Positions 1-61,435 of a stretch of 64,000 nt of DNA are shown piece by piece. The notes under the pieces were generated by a model, which saw only the letters and a list, made by a program, of their open reading frames with translations, did not search any database and was not told where the DNA came from. The position numbers were made by a program, and so were the translations under genes. The DNA comes from Petrolisthes cinctipes (lineage: Eukaryota > Arthropoda > Malacostraca > Decapoda > Porcellanidae): the NCBI GenBank assembly GCA_033782935.1, contig JAWQEG010001375.1, positions 89,501 to 153,500 of the forward strand, read 5' to 3'. Each line of letters begins with the position of its first letter. Position 1 is the first letter of the stretch.

Positions 1-2
1 GG

Positions 3-49847
<49,845 letters not shown>

Positions 49848-49939
49848 AGGCACGTGAACTATTACATGTTGTTAGCTGGTGTTGAAGTATATTAAAGTCA
49901 AAGTTAAGTCCTTCATTAGGGGAAATGTAATCATGAGAG

Positions 49940-51178
49940 TACAGTAGGTTTGCCTATTGCGCGCCTACTTAGGCGGCAGAGGCACTCGTGTAAAGAGAAA
50001 TGGCATAGTATGAATACATCTTTATATGGGGAAAATTACTTATGGGCGGCCACTGCCTTACACTGACAATTTACATAGATTGTATATGCCAATATGCAAG
50101 GTACAGTACAGTATATAGTAATTGTGATTTGATTTTAAGTCACAGTAGCAATGAATATAAGTTGTTAAAAAAGAAATAACGGTGCAGAAGCACACTAGAA
50201 GTGAGAGATGGGGTTCCGAGGCTGGCCATGACACTATATTGGGATCCCCACTATACCTCTCAAGGTTGTGCCACCACCACTACCCTCACCCACCACCACA
50301 CCACCACTACCCTCACCCACCACCACTACCCTCACCCACCACCACTACCCTCACCCACCACCACTACCCTCACCCACCACCACACCACCACTACCCTCAC
50401 CTGCCACCACACCACCACTCCCACTAACACTGTGTTCAATGTTGATCTTATTCACTTCGTCCATAAACCCTTTCAAGTCAAATGAATGCTGGGTTATTGG
50501 CCCACGACTTAGCCTGTTGAGAGCAGATGCACCATAACTCCTCACAATCCGCATAATGGCGTCCTTGTTCTTCCATATTGTACGGACAGTAGACTCTGCC
50601 AGCCCAATCTCTTTGCCAATCGATGTTATTCCTCTTCCCTCCTCCTTTTACTGAATTGTGTAGATCGATGCACTGGATATCGGGCATGGGCTACAATTAA
50701 GGCCACGGGCCTCAATCGAGCATGGGCTACAAAAAACTGCATGGACTATATACAGCCATGGCGATGGTACACCTGGAAAGGCCTGGGCTAGAACTAGGGG
50801 ATTGACTGTAGTAACACGACTCTAGCATGGGCTGGTGGGCAGAGCTTACACTACCCCATACTCCAACCACTCCAGCAAGTTGGGGGCATCAAGTCGGTAA
50901 CAATTTTGAGGGGGGTACACAGGATGTGAGGGAGTGGGAGACTGACTGAGTAAGTGGGAGAAGCCAGCTGGGGGAAGCGGCTGGTTGTAGCTTGGGTTTT
51001 GGGGAGTGGCTAGTTTCACGCGGAAACCCGATTTAGACGCGCTTCTGGGAAAGGCTGGCAACAAAAACACCTGCTGTGGAAGCATCGCAAGTAATAAAAT
51101 AAATTGGTGCTGATTTGGGGTTCGTCGCGCAATAGGTGAATCGCGCATTGAACACGCGCAATGAGCGAACCTACTGTA
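49940..51178 (-). mobile_element. Pogo/Tigger-like transposon with helix-turn-helix remnant, in probable LARP1 3' UTR
   Basis: The ends TACAGTAGGTTTGCCTATTG and CAATGAGCGAACCTACTGTA are inverted with TA edges; length 1,239 bp. On the - strand about 50440-50650 encodes GITSIGKEIGLAESTVRTIW then KNKDAIMRIVRSYG, the Psq/CENP-B-type helix-turn-helix that pogo transposases use to bind their ends. The DDE domain is absent, so the copy is internally deleted. It contains a 19-bp tandem repeat (50268-50420). It starts 93 bp after the LARP1 stop codon. Confidence 0.8.
50268..50420 (+). repeat. C-rich 19-bp tandem repeat
   Basis: Units of about CCACCACTACCCTCACCCA, some with an extra CCACCACA. It makes proline/histidine open frames in several frames that are not genes. 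Confidence 0.9.
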
Positions 51179-51490
51179 CTGTATTTAAATGCTAGCTAGT
51201 ATCCGTAGCTAGATCATAAGTTGTCCAGACTTCCTGGTGTGATAGTGTTAAAGGGCAAGTAGTAATATTTGTTTTAATTCAATAAATTTTTTATTTTTTT
51301 ATTTCTTCATGGAGCAACAATAATTGTATTCCAGATACTATTTTTTTCTATAAAGTCAGAATAGTTGCTGCTCAGACCAAGTCTCACAAAATACAGTGTT
51401 GACATTTTCCTCTTTTCTACTTGGAAGGACTATTTAAAATCCAAGCCTACTTGAAAGGACTATTTAATTTAAAATCTAAAGCTATGCATT

Positions 51491-51498
51491 TGTAAATA
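51491..51498 (+). promoter_or_regulatory. Pumilio-type octamer TGTAAATA in probable 3' UTR
   Basis: It matches the PUF consensus TGTANATA. Two more occur on the same strand at 52969-52976 (TGTACATA) and 53219-53226 (TGTAAATA). Such octamers are common by chance in AT-rich DNA. Confidence 0.3.
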
Positions 51499-53551
51499 TT
51501 GCATAAACATGCACCCATTTTTTGTTGCACCAACAGTAAGAATGACTAACATTTGGAGTACTATATAACTAAAGACTTAGACACTTTTAATATACAGATA
51601 AAATTATATTAATGTATTGCCTATAGATGATTGGACAACACTGATCCTACTCTGATACATAATGCAAGTTAGAGTGTATTTGAAGCATATTATGTATACA
51701 GTTGTTTTTCTTCCTTGATGACAATGTATTTACTCCATGCATTCTATACAAGTAAGTATGTGGCTCAAAATTATAACAGTGTATTGTACTTACACCATTA
51801 TAAGCCCCTTTTATTTTTTGGAAAAAAAAAAATTAAGGTAATGGCACTCCAATTGAGTGGAATTGCATAGCCTTATTTTTAAATGTCCCATAAGTTGTTT
51901 TGCTCAAACTTTTGTCAAGCACCATTTATTCAAACAATAGTTTGAACCATACAAATAAATATGGTAATGTACGATGAATATTCATCAAATTTTTTAAATT
52001 CTGAGGATATTGTTTCTAATCATAAGGTGTGATGCAGTTTATGGTAAGAATCAGGTCTGTTTCTCATAAAACAAGTTGTTACTTGCCATGCAACTTTCAT
52101 TTAACGGTGGCTTACGTTGGTGTAAATATGGTATAAGCCTTTACTTAATTATGATTACTACAAAACCAGTATGCTGTTACTGTGCTGTTAACAATGAAAT
52201 ACATGAACAGTTGCACCTTGAAATTGTCAGTGGTGATAGTTATAATATATGTAGTTATGACTTATGCAGATTATACCATACATGACTTGGTCAGTGGTTT
52301 GTGCCTTAATTAGTACCTCACCAAAGCTCAATATTTACTTTAATCTATTCACAGCATTTGAAGTACTTTCTGAGAACACAATTCCTGATCCAGTCTCAGA
52401 ACAATTGAGCATTGCCTTTCCCTTTGGGTATTCCCAAAATTGAAATTCTTGAATATTTGTTAACAATTGTTTCTCTTCAAAGCTTGTTCTTAGCAGCCTT
52501 ACCATTGGTAGTACTGTTGCAAACAGTGGGGTTCCTGTTATTCATTGACTTTATTTTATTTAAAGTGTACAACTTAAAACTATAGGTTGTAATCGTGACT
52601 ACTCGTGGATTTTTTTATTTTTTAAGATTCCAAAACATCAAACTATTGTCTGCAACTGTACATTAAAGACATCATCCAGATATATCAGTAAAAGTTAGTA
52701 CTGAGATAAGGTGCTCATTACATCAGACATCTTTACATTTAAGATTTATGAGGTGTGGAATGTTTTCCATGTTTGGAGCAGTTGTTTACTTTTAGGTTTA
52801 TTTTTCTAATATTTGTAGACGTTACTATGTCTAAATGACACATTTTCTAATTGATTTTATTTGTCTTTTTATCAGCTGTGACTTCATTATACATAAGCTT
52901 CTCATCACATAGTTGATATTTTGGCAGTGGTATTTTTCATTGGGACTTTATACAAAGTTCTTCACAGTTGTACATAGGTGTTTGGTTAGCTTAACTTCCA
53001 GGTGTCCTGTGTGGTTGGTAAGCAAATATAGTTGCAGGTAAGCTTTTTGAGGGGGGATGGATGGATGGATGTGGGCAGTGTGAGTGTTGAGGATGCACCA
53101 TTTTAATGAATGTATGTATGCCCTAGTATTTATTATTTGCATATACTGTATAAGTATACAGTTGTTATGCATATATTTTTGTGATAACAATATGGTGCCA
53201 GTTTATGTACTGAAAGGATGTAAATATTCACAGTTGAGAAGGTTATATAGTTAAATTACTACCGTGTTCCGTTTATTTTGCATGGAAAATAAATATAGTT
53301 GAAATGATGACATTTAGGAAGTATTACCTTGAAGTGAGTTTTTATATAACTTGACTTGCTTTACACTAATAGAATGGTGTAGCCTCTTGTTTGATAATAA
53401 TACTATATGGCTGCATTTAATATTTGAATTAAATTGGCATATTTAGAAAAGTACAAAAGGATAAAAATAATGTGTATTCATTTAACACACTGAAGAGTAA
53501 ATGGAGTTAGAGCATATGTTTTCAAGTTGCGTTACATTAAGTTTTTGCTAC

Positions 53552-53557
53552 AATAAA
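53552..53557 (+). terminator. LARP1: Candidate polyadenylation signal AATAAA for LARP1
   Basis: A canonical hexamer followed about 25-70 bases later by a GT-rich stretch (TGTATGGTGTTATG, GGGATGTGTTTTC). It is the best-supported of the three candidate signals after the stop codon. Earlier use at 49891 or 51281 is possible. Confidence 0.45.
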
Positions 53558-53599
53558 GCTCATGTATAATAAGGTTTAGGGCTTGTTCTGTATGGTGTT

Positions 53600-54100
53600 A
53601 TGTTTGGGATGTGTTTTCTTATTTGCATCATGCCAAGTTGAGTGTAGTATATTTGCCATTATCACTTACCTTTCTGTAAACTAAGTCAGTTCTAAGTTCA
53701 TAAAATATTTAAAAAAATATATATATAATATAATTGCCTGGTATTGATATCCTTGTATATGCAACTTAGATTACCCTGAGTGTGTAGAACAATTTGATGG
53801 TATAATACAGTAATTGGAAGGGCATGATGTTCTCCTTGACATATATAGCTTCTTTCTATATCTTTTCCCACTTATATATGTACGATCAATGTTTCTGATA
53901 GCTCTCCTCCACACATTAAGCTCTGTCAACTTTGTCTCGTAAATTCATTTTATTAATCTTGATCATATCCATTTTAATCTTGATCATACCCATTTTTGCT
54001 ACTTCAATCATGCATCTAAGCATTTTCATTTTTGCTACATCCACCTTATATTCCTGTACTTTCTTCACTGGTCATGTTCCCGATTCGTACATCAATGCTG
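53600..54100. other. AT-rich intergenic sequence
   Basis: Nothing recognisable apart from a short direct repeat ATCTTGATCATA(T/C)CCATTTT near 53955-53995. Confidence 0.5.
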
Positions 54101-54103
54101 GTT

Positions 54104-54177
54104 GTACAGTCGTGGCACATAGTCCTTGAACAGACTTTTCCTTACACTCTGGTCAAGGACTATGTGCTGCGACTGTA
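54104..54177. mobile_element. 74-bp hairpin MITE
   Basis: TACAGTCGTGGCACATAGTC and the inverse GACTATGTGCTGCGACTGTA, arms about 25 bp with two mismatches, TA edges. A minimal Tc1/mariner-type element or solo inverted ends. Confidence 0.8.
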
Positions 54178-54179
54178 GG

Positions 54180-55610
54180 CTACTATGCTCTTCCTTTGAC
54201 CTTTACATTGATTCAACAATGACACATAGCTCCCACGACATCTTTCTCCAGCAGTTCTCCTTGCCATATAATAAGAAATTAATTTATTTAGCATAGATAG
54301 AGGAGGTATCATAATTATGTCTCCTCTATAGGATTCGTATTGTGAGTAGCCCACTATCGTCAAGCTTACAACCTCCCGGACATTATGGAACCACTACTGT
54401 ATCCCAAGGTTTTTCCTGTCATTTGTGGTTTGTATAAAAATTTAAGTCTAGTTTTTATGATGTAGCAGGTGGTATATTGTAGGGTCACCGGGTTTGTGCA
54501 TTAGTATAGTTTTCACTCCTCCCATTAGTATAGTTTAAACCCATTGGACAGAGCCAGCCAGGGTCTATACTGATCACTACATGCAACCCCAGAAAGGAGG
54601 GATGGTATAGTATTTTTATTGGATTAAGCATTTTATTAGATAGTTCCATACATTTTTCTCTTTCTAGTGATACTCAAATATTTATTTGCTTAATTAATTT
54701 ATTGAAATTCGCGAATATTTATTGGTTTATTACTGACTCGTAAGGATTTTTTTGCCCTATGCACTTTATTAGGTTTATATATATTAATTTCTTTTATATC
54801 AATAGGTACTGTACCAACAGAGCCTCGGATTTACTCAGAAATTATTGAAATAAGATACGTAATAAGAGTAAAAATATAATACACCGAAATTAGACTTTAA
54901 ACCCGTCGAGTATCATTGTCGTCGTATTTTGTGACTTATCCTTGTTTTAGATTTCGCTGCCTCTTTCGGATCTCGTTGTGGGGATCAAGATTGTGTACGG
55001 GACAACGAGCTGCCTGGTCATTAATTTTCTCTCTCGCCGAGGCTACCTTGTCCGTCGTCTGGATTTCCTCTGGCTTTAGTTCTTCACTTGGGAGCCGGAA
55101 CCTTCCTGGACACAAAATAATTTTTCCCAGCCACTTACGGCATACCGCTCTTGTGGCATCGCTGCTAAGGGTGACGTTTGGTTTGGGAACACCGGAACTC
55201 CTTTCTCCGCCATTAGTTGTGTTAATATTTTTTATAGTTGGTTTCCAGTAACTCTCCTCGCTACAGCAATAATTTTCTTGAAAATCGTAATTGATTTTAT
55301 CAAATTTCTTTTCGATAATGTGTACTCCATTACATAATGTCCATAAAAAGCAGAGCTATTATATTAATTTTCTACTCAATTCTTGTCGTCGTCATCGCTT
55401 GAATTCCCTTCAGGTTCAAGTTAGTCGTCGTAGCTTCTTCAAGCCAAGGATTCTACAGTTACAGTACAGCCTTTAATACATATGCCGAGCAAGATTTTTT
55501 AAAATTCTCAAGCACATGTAAATATTATTGTCTTATTCTCACAGCAAGTAGAATATAGGAAGCAAGTATACTCTCACATAGTGGTGGTGGGAGTAACAGT
55601 GTTGTACAGT
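54180..55610. other. Intergenic sequence, possible coding remnant near 54915-55215 (- strand)
   Basis: On the - strand NVTLSSDATRAVCRKWLGKI and TTDKVASARERK can be read in one frame through part of this stretch, but no domain was recognised and frames break. It is just left of the P-type element and may be TE debris. Confidence 0.3.
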
Positions 55611-55618
55611 ACTTATAG

Positions 55619-56180
55619 CAAAGAGTATGGAAGATAAAGAGGGAACACTGCTCGCTCCCGTGTTATTTTAGCGATGGTGGCGCCCCAAGTGAGAAGAGCG
55701 TAAAACTTTTGAGTTGTGGCGTCACTGGCGTGGTCGGTACACAGTTTTGTGCTGCGATATGGACTCTATGCACTTTTAATGCTTTACCAGCAGAAGCACA
55801 GTACACTGCAGACTTTGTTGAAAAGATGGACCAATTATTCAACTGTTTTAATAGTGGATCTCGTACCAGTGCTGCTAAAATGAGACATGCATTTAGTGTA
55901 AATTCAGGTCACAAGGAATTTCTATCTGGCTGCTTGACATGGTTCGCTAATACTAAATCATTGGGTCCTCGTAAACTGCCTTGTTTCCTTGGTTGGCAGA
56001 TGAACATAAACGGTCTTATACATTTGTGGGATGAGCTACATTTAGAGTACAAGCTGTCTTACTTGCTAACCAATAGACTCAATCAGGATTGCTTGTTGTT
56101 GATGTGTAGTTTACCGCGCTTGCCTTCGGGCGGCGCCACTGTTCCCGCGAGTGTCCCCTCTTTACCTTCCATACTCTTTG
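55619..56180 (+). mobile_element. Deleted P-type (THAP9-like) transposon
   Basis: Terminal inverted repeats of about 31 bp start CAAAGAGTATGGAAG (left 55619, right ending 56180) with two mismatches, flanked by identical CTTATAG at 55612-55618 and 56181-56187. P elements start with CA and duplicate about 8 bp. The interior (about 55720-56090) encodes a transposase fragment: AEFT-like YTADFVEKMDQLFNCFNS, KEFLSGCLTWF, LPCFLGWQMNINGLIHLWDE and LLTNRLNQDCL, the C-terminal region of P/THAP9 transposases. The N-terminal THAP and catalytic parts are missing. The frame runs past the right end only by chance. Confidence 0.85.
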
Positions 56181-56189
56181 CTTATAGCT

Positions 56190-57602
56190 CATTATTTTAT
56201 AATTTTAAGAATAAACTAAACTATATGTAGGTCTTTTTTTTGGTACTTTTACAATAAAATATTGTAAAAATCAAAAAATCATCGCACATTGGAGTTACTG
56301 TACGTATAAGGTAAGTATGAGATTTTTTTATCAATATATTAGGGTTTTTTCGAAGATACTATCGTAATTTATTAAGTAATTTGACCACAATGAATATAAT
56401 TATTCATTCTATAGCCAAATAATCAGAATCAAAGGTCCTGTGCATTACTAGCAAAGAAATTCAGACTTAAAAATTAATCAGGATAAAGGGAAGCAGACGG
56501 TAGCTGAAGTGTTGATTCCAGCTGGCTTCTAGAGGCGCCACCGTCACAACCAACCAGAGCGACGACATGAAAATATCAACGAGTGGCCTATCCTTCTCCC
56601 AGTACTAGAATCCATGGTCAAGGCCAGGTGCCATACTATTATAGATTAGTGTCTGTGGACTGTAAGTTGCCCCACTCCCAGCAAGCAAACACTGATCTCT
56701 GTCTCTTCTCAGCTAGTTAATTAGGTAAGACATGAATTCACCAAACTAATTATCATATCGCTGAATGTATAAGGTGTACAGTTCAAAGTAATATAAGCTA
56801 TTTAGATTACTACCTACATTACACGGCACAGACGGCGTCATGTCGATATACTATTTGGTAAAATACACAAGTTAAGTACTAGAGTGCTGTAGTATTTAAT
56901 TTTGATGCTGGATATGGGTAGCATCAACTAAAATTTACTGTAACTTACAGAAATTTGAGGTCAATGCATTTAATGACTTAGGAGAGGACGTGCTGATATC
57001 ATGGGGGTAAACAAACATATTAACTTAATCTGTAACTTGAATGAGACTGGAAATATTCCAGATTACAGTAACTTGTACCTACTGTGTAACAAAGGTAATG
57101 GTAGTAGTACTCATTACATATTCACTGTAATTATTTTGAGTCCGTTTTTTTTTTAATTCAAATGTGTATTCACATATATCATGAAAATAATGCTGTTCAA
57201 GTTATGAAATATAGGGTCCAGAGATTCTAGGAGATGATTGAAAATGCAATTTATATGTTTAACAAATACAAGATTGAAGCGTAACACATGTTCAGTACTT
57301 AACAAAATAGTATAAATGTGGCTAACAAATATGCGGTGGTGAATTAAACTACAGCAAGACAATATTACTTTGGTTTATTATACACTAATTGATGCACATA
57401 TAAAAGTGTAGTCATTATTCTCATTCCCCCCAAAAACATGTACAGGTACTAAAGCAGTAATATCAAACATGTCATAACGAAATGGATCCGATTTAATTGT
57501 CCACAAAGTTTTGGCGTGGCTATATCATATGGCTATAATTATTATGGCCTGTTACCTAACTCGACGTAATAAAAAGAATAAAGTCTTGTCTAATCTATAG
57601 AC

Positions 57603-57641
<39 letters not shown>

Positions 57642-57880
57642 AATGAGGGAGTAGAGCGCTTAATATTTTTTCTAAAGACATTTCGTCATAAATAAACTGG
57701 TATAATTGATGCAGAAAAATATATATCTCCTCTCTCCCTCTGACTGAGAGAGGAGGATATTGTAGGAAGGCTGAGTTGGAAGAGTGTTGTGTTTTTTTTT
57801 TGATAAATAGTGCATGCTGGGAGAAGAGTTTAGGAGTCATGAAAGACTATTGGTGATGTTAACAATAGCGTGGTATGTAC
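56190..57880. other. AT-rich intergenic sequence
   Basis: No gene recognised. It contains a (CT)n microsatellite at 57606-57639, whose antisense gives an Arg/Glu open frame. Confidence 0.55.
57606..57639 (+). repeat. (CT)n microsatellite
   Basis: About 17 perfect CT units. Confidence 0.97.
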
Positions 57881-57882
57881 TG

Positions 57883-58319
57883 TACAGTTGGCCACAATAA
57901 TTCGTACACAGGCTCATCATCAAGCCAGCTGGTCATTATTGTCAAAGGACTGCAGTGAATGGTCTACCAAGTGACTCGGTGATTAAGGGGGTGCGGGAGT
58001 AGAGGACAGGCTTGGGGGGGGGGGTAGAAAGCCTGTCCCCTATTCCCGCACCCCCATAACCCCCCCAAGCCTGTCCCTCTACTCCCACACCCCCCCGACC
58101 TCCCAAAACCCCCCGCACCCCCCGACCTCCCAAAACCCCCTGCACCCCCCTAAACCCCCTCAAGCCTGTCCCCCTATTCCCGCACCCCCTTAAAAAAAAA
58201 AAAAAAAAATTAGAAACCTATTATTATGTGTTGTTGTAGTTACATACACTTATATTTTCTGTTGTGTTGTAAACCCTTGAAGCCTAGAGTGTCTGTACGA
58301 ATTCCTGAGACCGACTGTA
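57883..58319. mobile_element. Mariner-ended element with C-rich palindromic interior
   Basis: Left TACAGTTGGCCACAATAATT (then CGTACAC) and right AATTCCTGAGACCGACTGTA are imperfect inverted ends. The interior is taken up by a G-rich/C-rich inverted block (57985-58190) built of repeats such as ACCCCCCGACCTCCCAAAA and AAGCCTGTCCC, then a short poly(A). No transposase. Confidence 0.65.
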
Positions 58320-58337
58320 CCTGTACGATGGCTCTGT

Positions 58338-58880
58338 TGTATGTCTATTGAGTCATCGTGTGTCTATGGAGTCATCGTGTGTCTATGGAGTCATCGTGTG
58401 TCTGTGGAGTCATCATATGTCTGTGGAGTCATCGTATGTCTATGGAGTCATCGTATGTCTGTGGAGTCATCGTATGTCTGTGGAGTCATCGTATGTCTAT
58501 GGAGTCATCGTGTGTCTATGGAGTCATCGTATGTCTGTGGAGTCATCGTATGTCTATGGAGTCATCGTATGTCTATGGAGTCATCATATGTCTGTGGAGT
58601 CATCGTATGTCTGTGGAGTCATTGTATGTCTGTGGAGTCATCGTATGTCTATGGAGTCATCGTATGTCTATGGAATCATCGTATGTCTATTGAGTCATCG
58701 TGTGTCTATGGAGTTATCGTATGCCTATGGAGTCATCGTATGTCTATGGAGTCATCGTATACCCTGTCATCGTATGTCTATGGAGTCATCGTATGCCTAT
58801 GGAGTCATCGTATGTCTATGGAGTAATCGTATACCCCGTCATCGTGTGTCTATGGAGTCATCGTATACCCCGTCATCGTC
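58338..58880 (+). repeat. 19-bp minisatellite, about 28 units
   Basis: The consensus is TATGTCTATGGAGTCATCG with Y/R variants (CTATGG/CTGTGG, CGTATG/CGTGTG). Later units are interrupted by a shorter variant TATACCCCGTCATCG at about 58760, 58830 and 58866. All three forward frames are open because 19 is not a multiple of 3 and the unit lacks stops; the resulting proteins are not credible genes. Confidence 0.95.
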
Positions 58881-59104
58881 AACACCATCCGCTTGAGTTG
58901 CCAAAGCGTTAATTGCGTGGTTCTCAAGAGGTGGTTGGTGTTGCAATAGGACAATGGAGCAGGGAGTTTGTTTGTTTACTATGGGTGTGTGGTATTGGTG
59001 GTGCAGGCACGGCGTCATTAGGTGGCCCAGGCGGTGAAGGCAGGTATTAATTATCTCATTTGTGAAACTGTGGCTGGCGGCCGGCAACCTAATTAGTGGG
59101 TACA

Positions 59105-59174
59105 GAGAGAGAGAGAGAGAGAGAGAGAGACTGAAAAATGAATAAATGACAAGATGAATAGATGAGAATTACCG

Positions 59175-59238
<64 letters not shown>
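59105..59238 (+). repeat. Compound microsatellite (GA)n ... (AC)n(CT)n
   Basis: (GA)13 at 59105-59131, then 43 bp, then (AC)13 at 59175-59201 directly joined to (CT)18 at 59202-59238. Confidence 0.95.
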
Positions 59239-59243
<5 letters not shown>

Positions 59244-59479
59244 TCCATACAGCTCACCAGTTCATATATTAAAACCAGACCGCTGCGTTACCTTTGGAAA
59301 TTAATCTATGATGGTGTGCTCGGAAATATTGGCCACAGCAGCACATTATATTTACCTCGAATTCTGCACTGTCCTCACGGAATGAAAATGCTTCAACGCA
59401 AGGAATAATTATTTTCACTCATTTTTGTTGACATGGAGGCAAATACTGTACGAATACTATGCTAGAAACTGGAGATATT

Positions 59480-59884
59480 ACAAAGGTTGTAGAGGTCAGT
59501 ATTGTCCTCTAAACCGGTATTTCTGCGCTTCAAAATAGCGTGTTGGTTGGAGGTGTAGCATTGTATTAACCCTCATGTTAGAAACCGTAACATATCGAGT
59601 GGTTAGATACATTAGCTGACACAGAACATTTATCCCATGAATTTGGAATAAGCTGCTAAATCTAGAAGTCTTATCTTAACCCTATCACCCTTCTTGATAA
59701 GAGTCCCCAAGACCCCTATTGTGGTCAGAAATCGCCATTACCATTCCCAAGGACAGTACAGCCAGCGGGAGGAAGGGAGGGATGTAAACAACACGCTATT
59801 TTGAAGCGCAGAAATACCGGTTTAGAGGACAATACTGACCTCTACAACCTTTGTATTCTACGCTTTCAAAATAGCGTGTTGGTT
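59480..59884. repeat. Inverted repeat near the DIRS remnant
   Basis: A 65-bp arm 59480-59544 (ACAAAGGTTGTAGAGG ... CAAAATAGCGTGTT) is inverted without visible mismatch at 59790-59854. A third, partial copy in the first orientation (TTTCAAAATAGCGTGTTGGT) follows at about 59864-59884. DIRS elements end in inverted repeats with an internal complementary region, so this may be its terminal part; that link is inferred from position. Confidence 0.7.
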
Positions 59885-60111
59885 GGAGCATAACAAGCTG
59901 GAGGCGGGAGGTATGCTGTATGTGGCAGGCGCCGCCTAAGTATTTGGATGAAAAGTAATTTATAGTAATAAAAGGTAGTCAATAGTAACATATTGCTTTA
60001 CCTTATCTTATTACATAGTTTTAATGAACTACTTATCAATTTTAGAGTTACTATTTGTAATTAGTACCATCATTATGCCTGGCGGAGTCTCATGTAACAT
60101 TCCCCCCCCCC

Positions 60112-61062
60112 CCTCCCCTTTTTTGCATGAGAGCCGAGCTCCCCGACGGGGAAGGAGGCGAAAGATTACCTGAGGACACCTGTGTCAGTGTCGTGAGGGC
60201 CACAAAAGATATGTCTTGGGCGTCATGCATGAGATAACGTGATCTAAATGATGACGCCGATGCCCAGCCCCTTAGTGACTGCACTTCCTCTAAAGAGTGC
60301 GTCCGTAGGAATGCTAAGGAAGCTGCTAAGCCCCTGATGGAATGGGCTTTGGTATCATGACCAGGGTCAGCCAAATAAATTATCTTGCATAGCATAAGGC
60401 TCTCGACATAAGATTAATGAACAAATGATCAAAGGAGGCATCTGGGATAGTTAACATATAATCTCTCAGTGCGTGAGCCAGGCAGAAGTGGTGGCGAGCC
60501 CCCCTAGGCAGGAAACTAGGTATTTTTAAAGGATGGAGCAACTCATCAGACTGTTCGTTTTTAGCTAGAAAAGCCGGAGAGGATGTAATTGTAACCCATG
60601 ACATAACTGAAGCAAAAGTGGTAAATGACGAGAGTCGAGTAAGAGCAGCTAATTGAGATGCTCGAAAACCACTCTCTATTGACAGGAGAATAATTGATTT
60701 ATAGAAAATTTGAACCTCTGAAAGTTGTTCCATATCCTAAAAGGCCACCTAGTGTAACACCTTGTGAAGTGACCATGAGGGGACCCGTTATCTTTGACGA
60801 GGTAGCGAGGCACGGAGACCACGTTTAAGCATGGTCACCGCCCTCGCATGTATAGTAAAATAGAAACCAAAGAGCAACTGGTCCGTAATTGCAGCTTGAT
60901 GAGCTGCCACAGTCGCCGGGGCCCTGTTGGTGGAGACCACCAACCAGGCCAAAAAGGTGAGAGGTGTGCTGGAGGAAATGTAAGTCAAGGAATTAATTTT
61001 AATATATGATTGAAGTCTCCTCCAGCATGACTCGTACTATTTCACCGATGCTGGCCGGAGAG
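60112..61062 (-). pseudogene. DIRS-like tyrosine recombinase, copy 1 (degenerate)
   Basis: The integrating enzyme of DIRS-type retrotransposons. From right to left on the - strand: core-binding domain (SCWRRLQSYIK, TPLTFLAWLV, APATVAAHQAAI), then the catalytic domain with the first Arg in ESGFRASQLAALTRL (about 60655), FCLAHALRDYM, the HxxR box in KAHSIRGLAASLAF (about 60325), GWASASSFRSRYL with the nucleophile Tyr (about 60240), and FVALTTLTQ. Stops lie near 60740-60790 and a frameshift near 60385. RNase H-like sequence precedes it, as expected for the RT-RH-YR order. Confidence 0.85.
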
Positions 61063-61139
61063 ATTTAAGCATCAAATTAGATGTTTGACTATTAAAAATA
61101 TACATTAAGGCTCTCCGGAAAAAGTCCAACCATGTAGTC

Positions 61140-61430
61140 ATAAGGACAACAGCATCGGTGAAGTTACCTCTGTGAACCGGCAAGCCGACCCCAGAAACAG
61201 TGGGTTCGGACACCTGGCCTTCACTCTTCCGAACCACGGTTGAGCAGGCCAATACGGGACGATGAGGAGAACCCACCCCCGTAGGACCGAAGTCCATTGA
61301 CCACTTTGGTGAGAAGTGAGAAGGGAAGTTGAAGTAGGGGGAAAGCATAAAGGAATTTCCACCAACTCCAGTCCCCTGTGAATGCATCCAGACCCCCTGC
61401 TAGAGTGGGGCTGTGGAGTGACAAATAATT
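61140..61430 (-). pseudogene. DIRS-like RNase H C-terminal fragment
   Basis: On the - strand: DAFTGDWSWWKFLYAFPLLQ in one frame, then VLLIVPYWPAQPWF in another. The DAxxxDW...YAFPP and VAPYWPxQPWF patterns are hallmarks of the region between RT and recombinase in DIRS elements. At least one frameshift separates them. It directly precedes recombinase copy 1 in element orientation. Confidence 0.75.
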
Positions 61431-61435
61431 GGCCA

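Larger units (their letters stand above)
49848..53590 (+). other. LARP1: Probable LARP1 3' UTR (extent inferred)
   Basis: After the stop, AT-rich non-coding sequence runs on, broken by a pogo-like element at 49940-51178. Possible polyadenylation signals: ATTAAA at 49891-49896 (would exclude the element), AATAAA at 51281-51286, and AATAAA at 53552-53557. The last is followed within about 30 bases by GT-rich sequence around 53580-53625, a good downstream element. From 51180 to 53590 there are no repeats or open frames of note, and three Pumilio-type octamers, which fits a long 3' UTR. The extent is inference. Confidence 0.5.

Noticed and set aside
50182..50537. Overlapping Pro/His/Thr open frames
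   Set aside because: They come from the C-rich 19-bp tandem repeat, open in several frames.
58338..58880. Possible CRISPR-like array
   Set aside because: Units are contiguous 19-bp repeats with no unique spacers, in animal DNA.
58341..58912. Four overlapping repeat-protein open frames
   Set aside because: All are readings of one 19-bp minisatellite in different frames; not genes.
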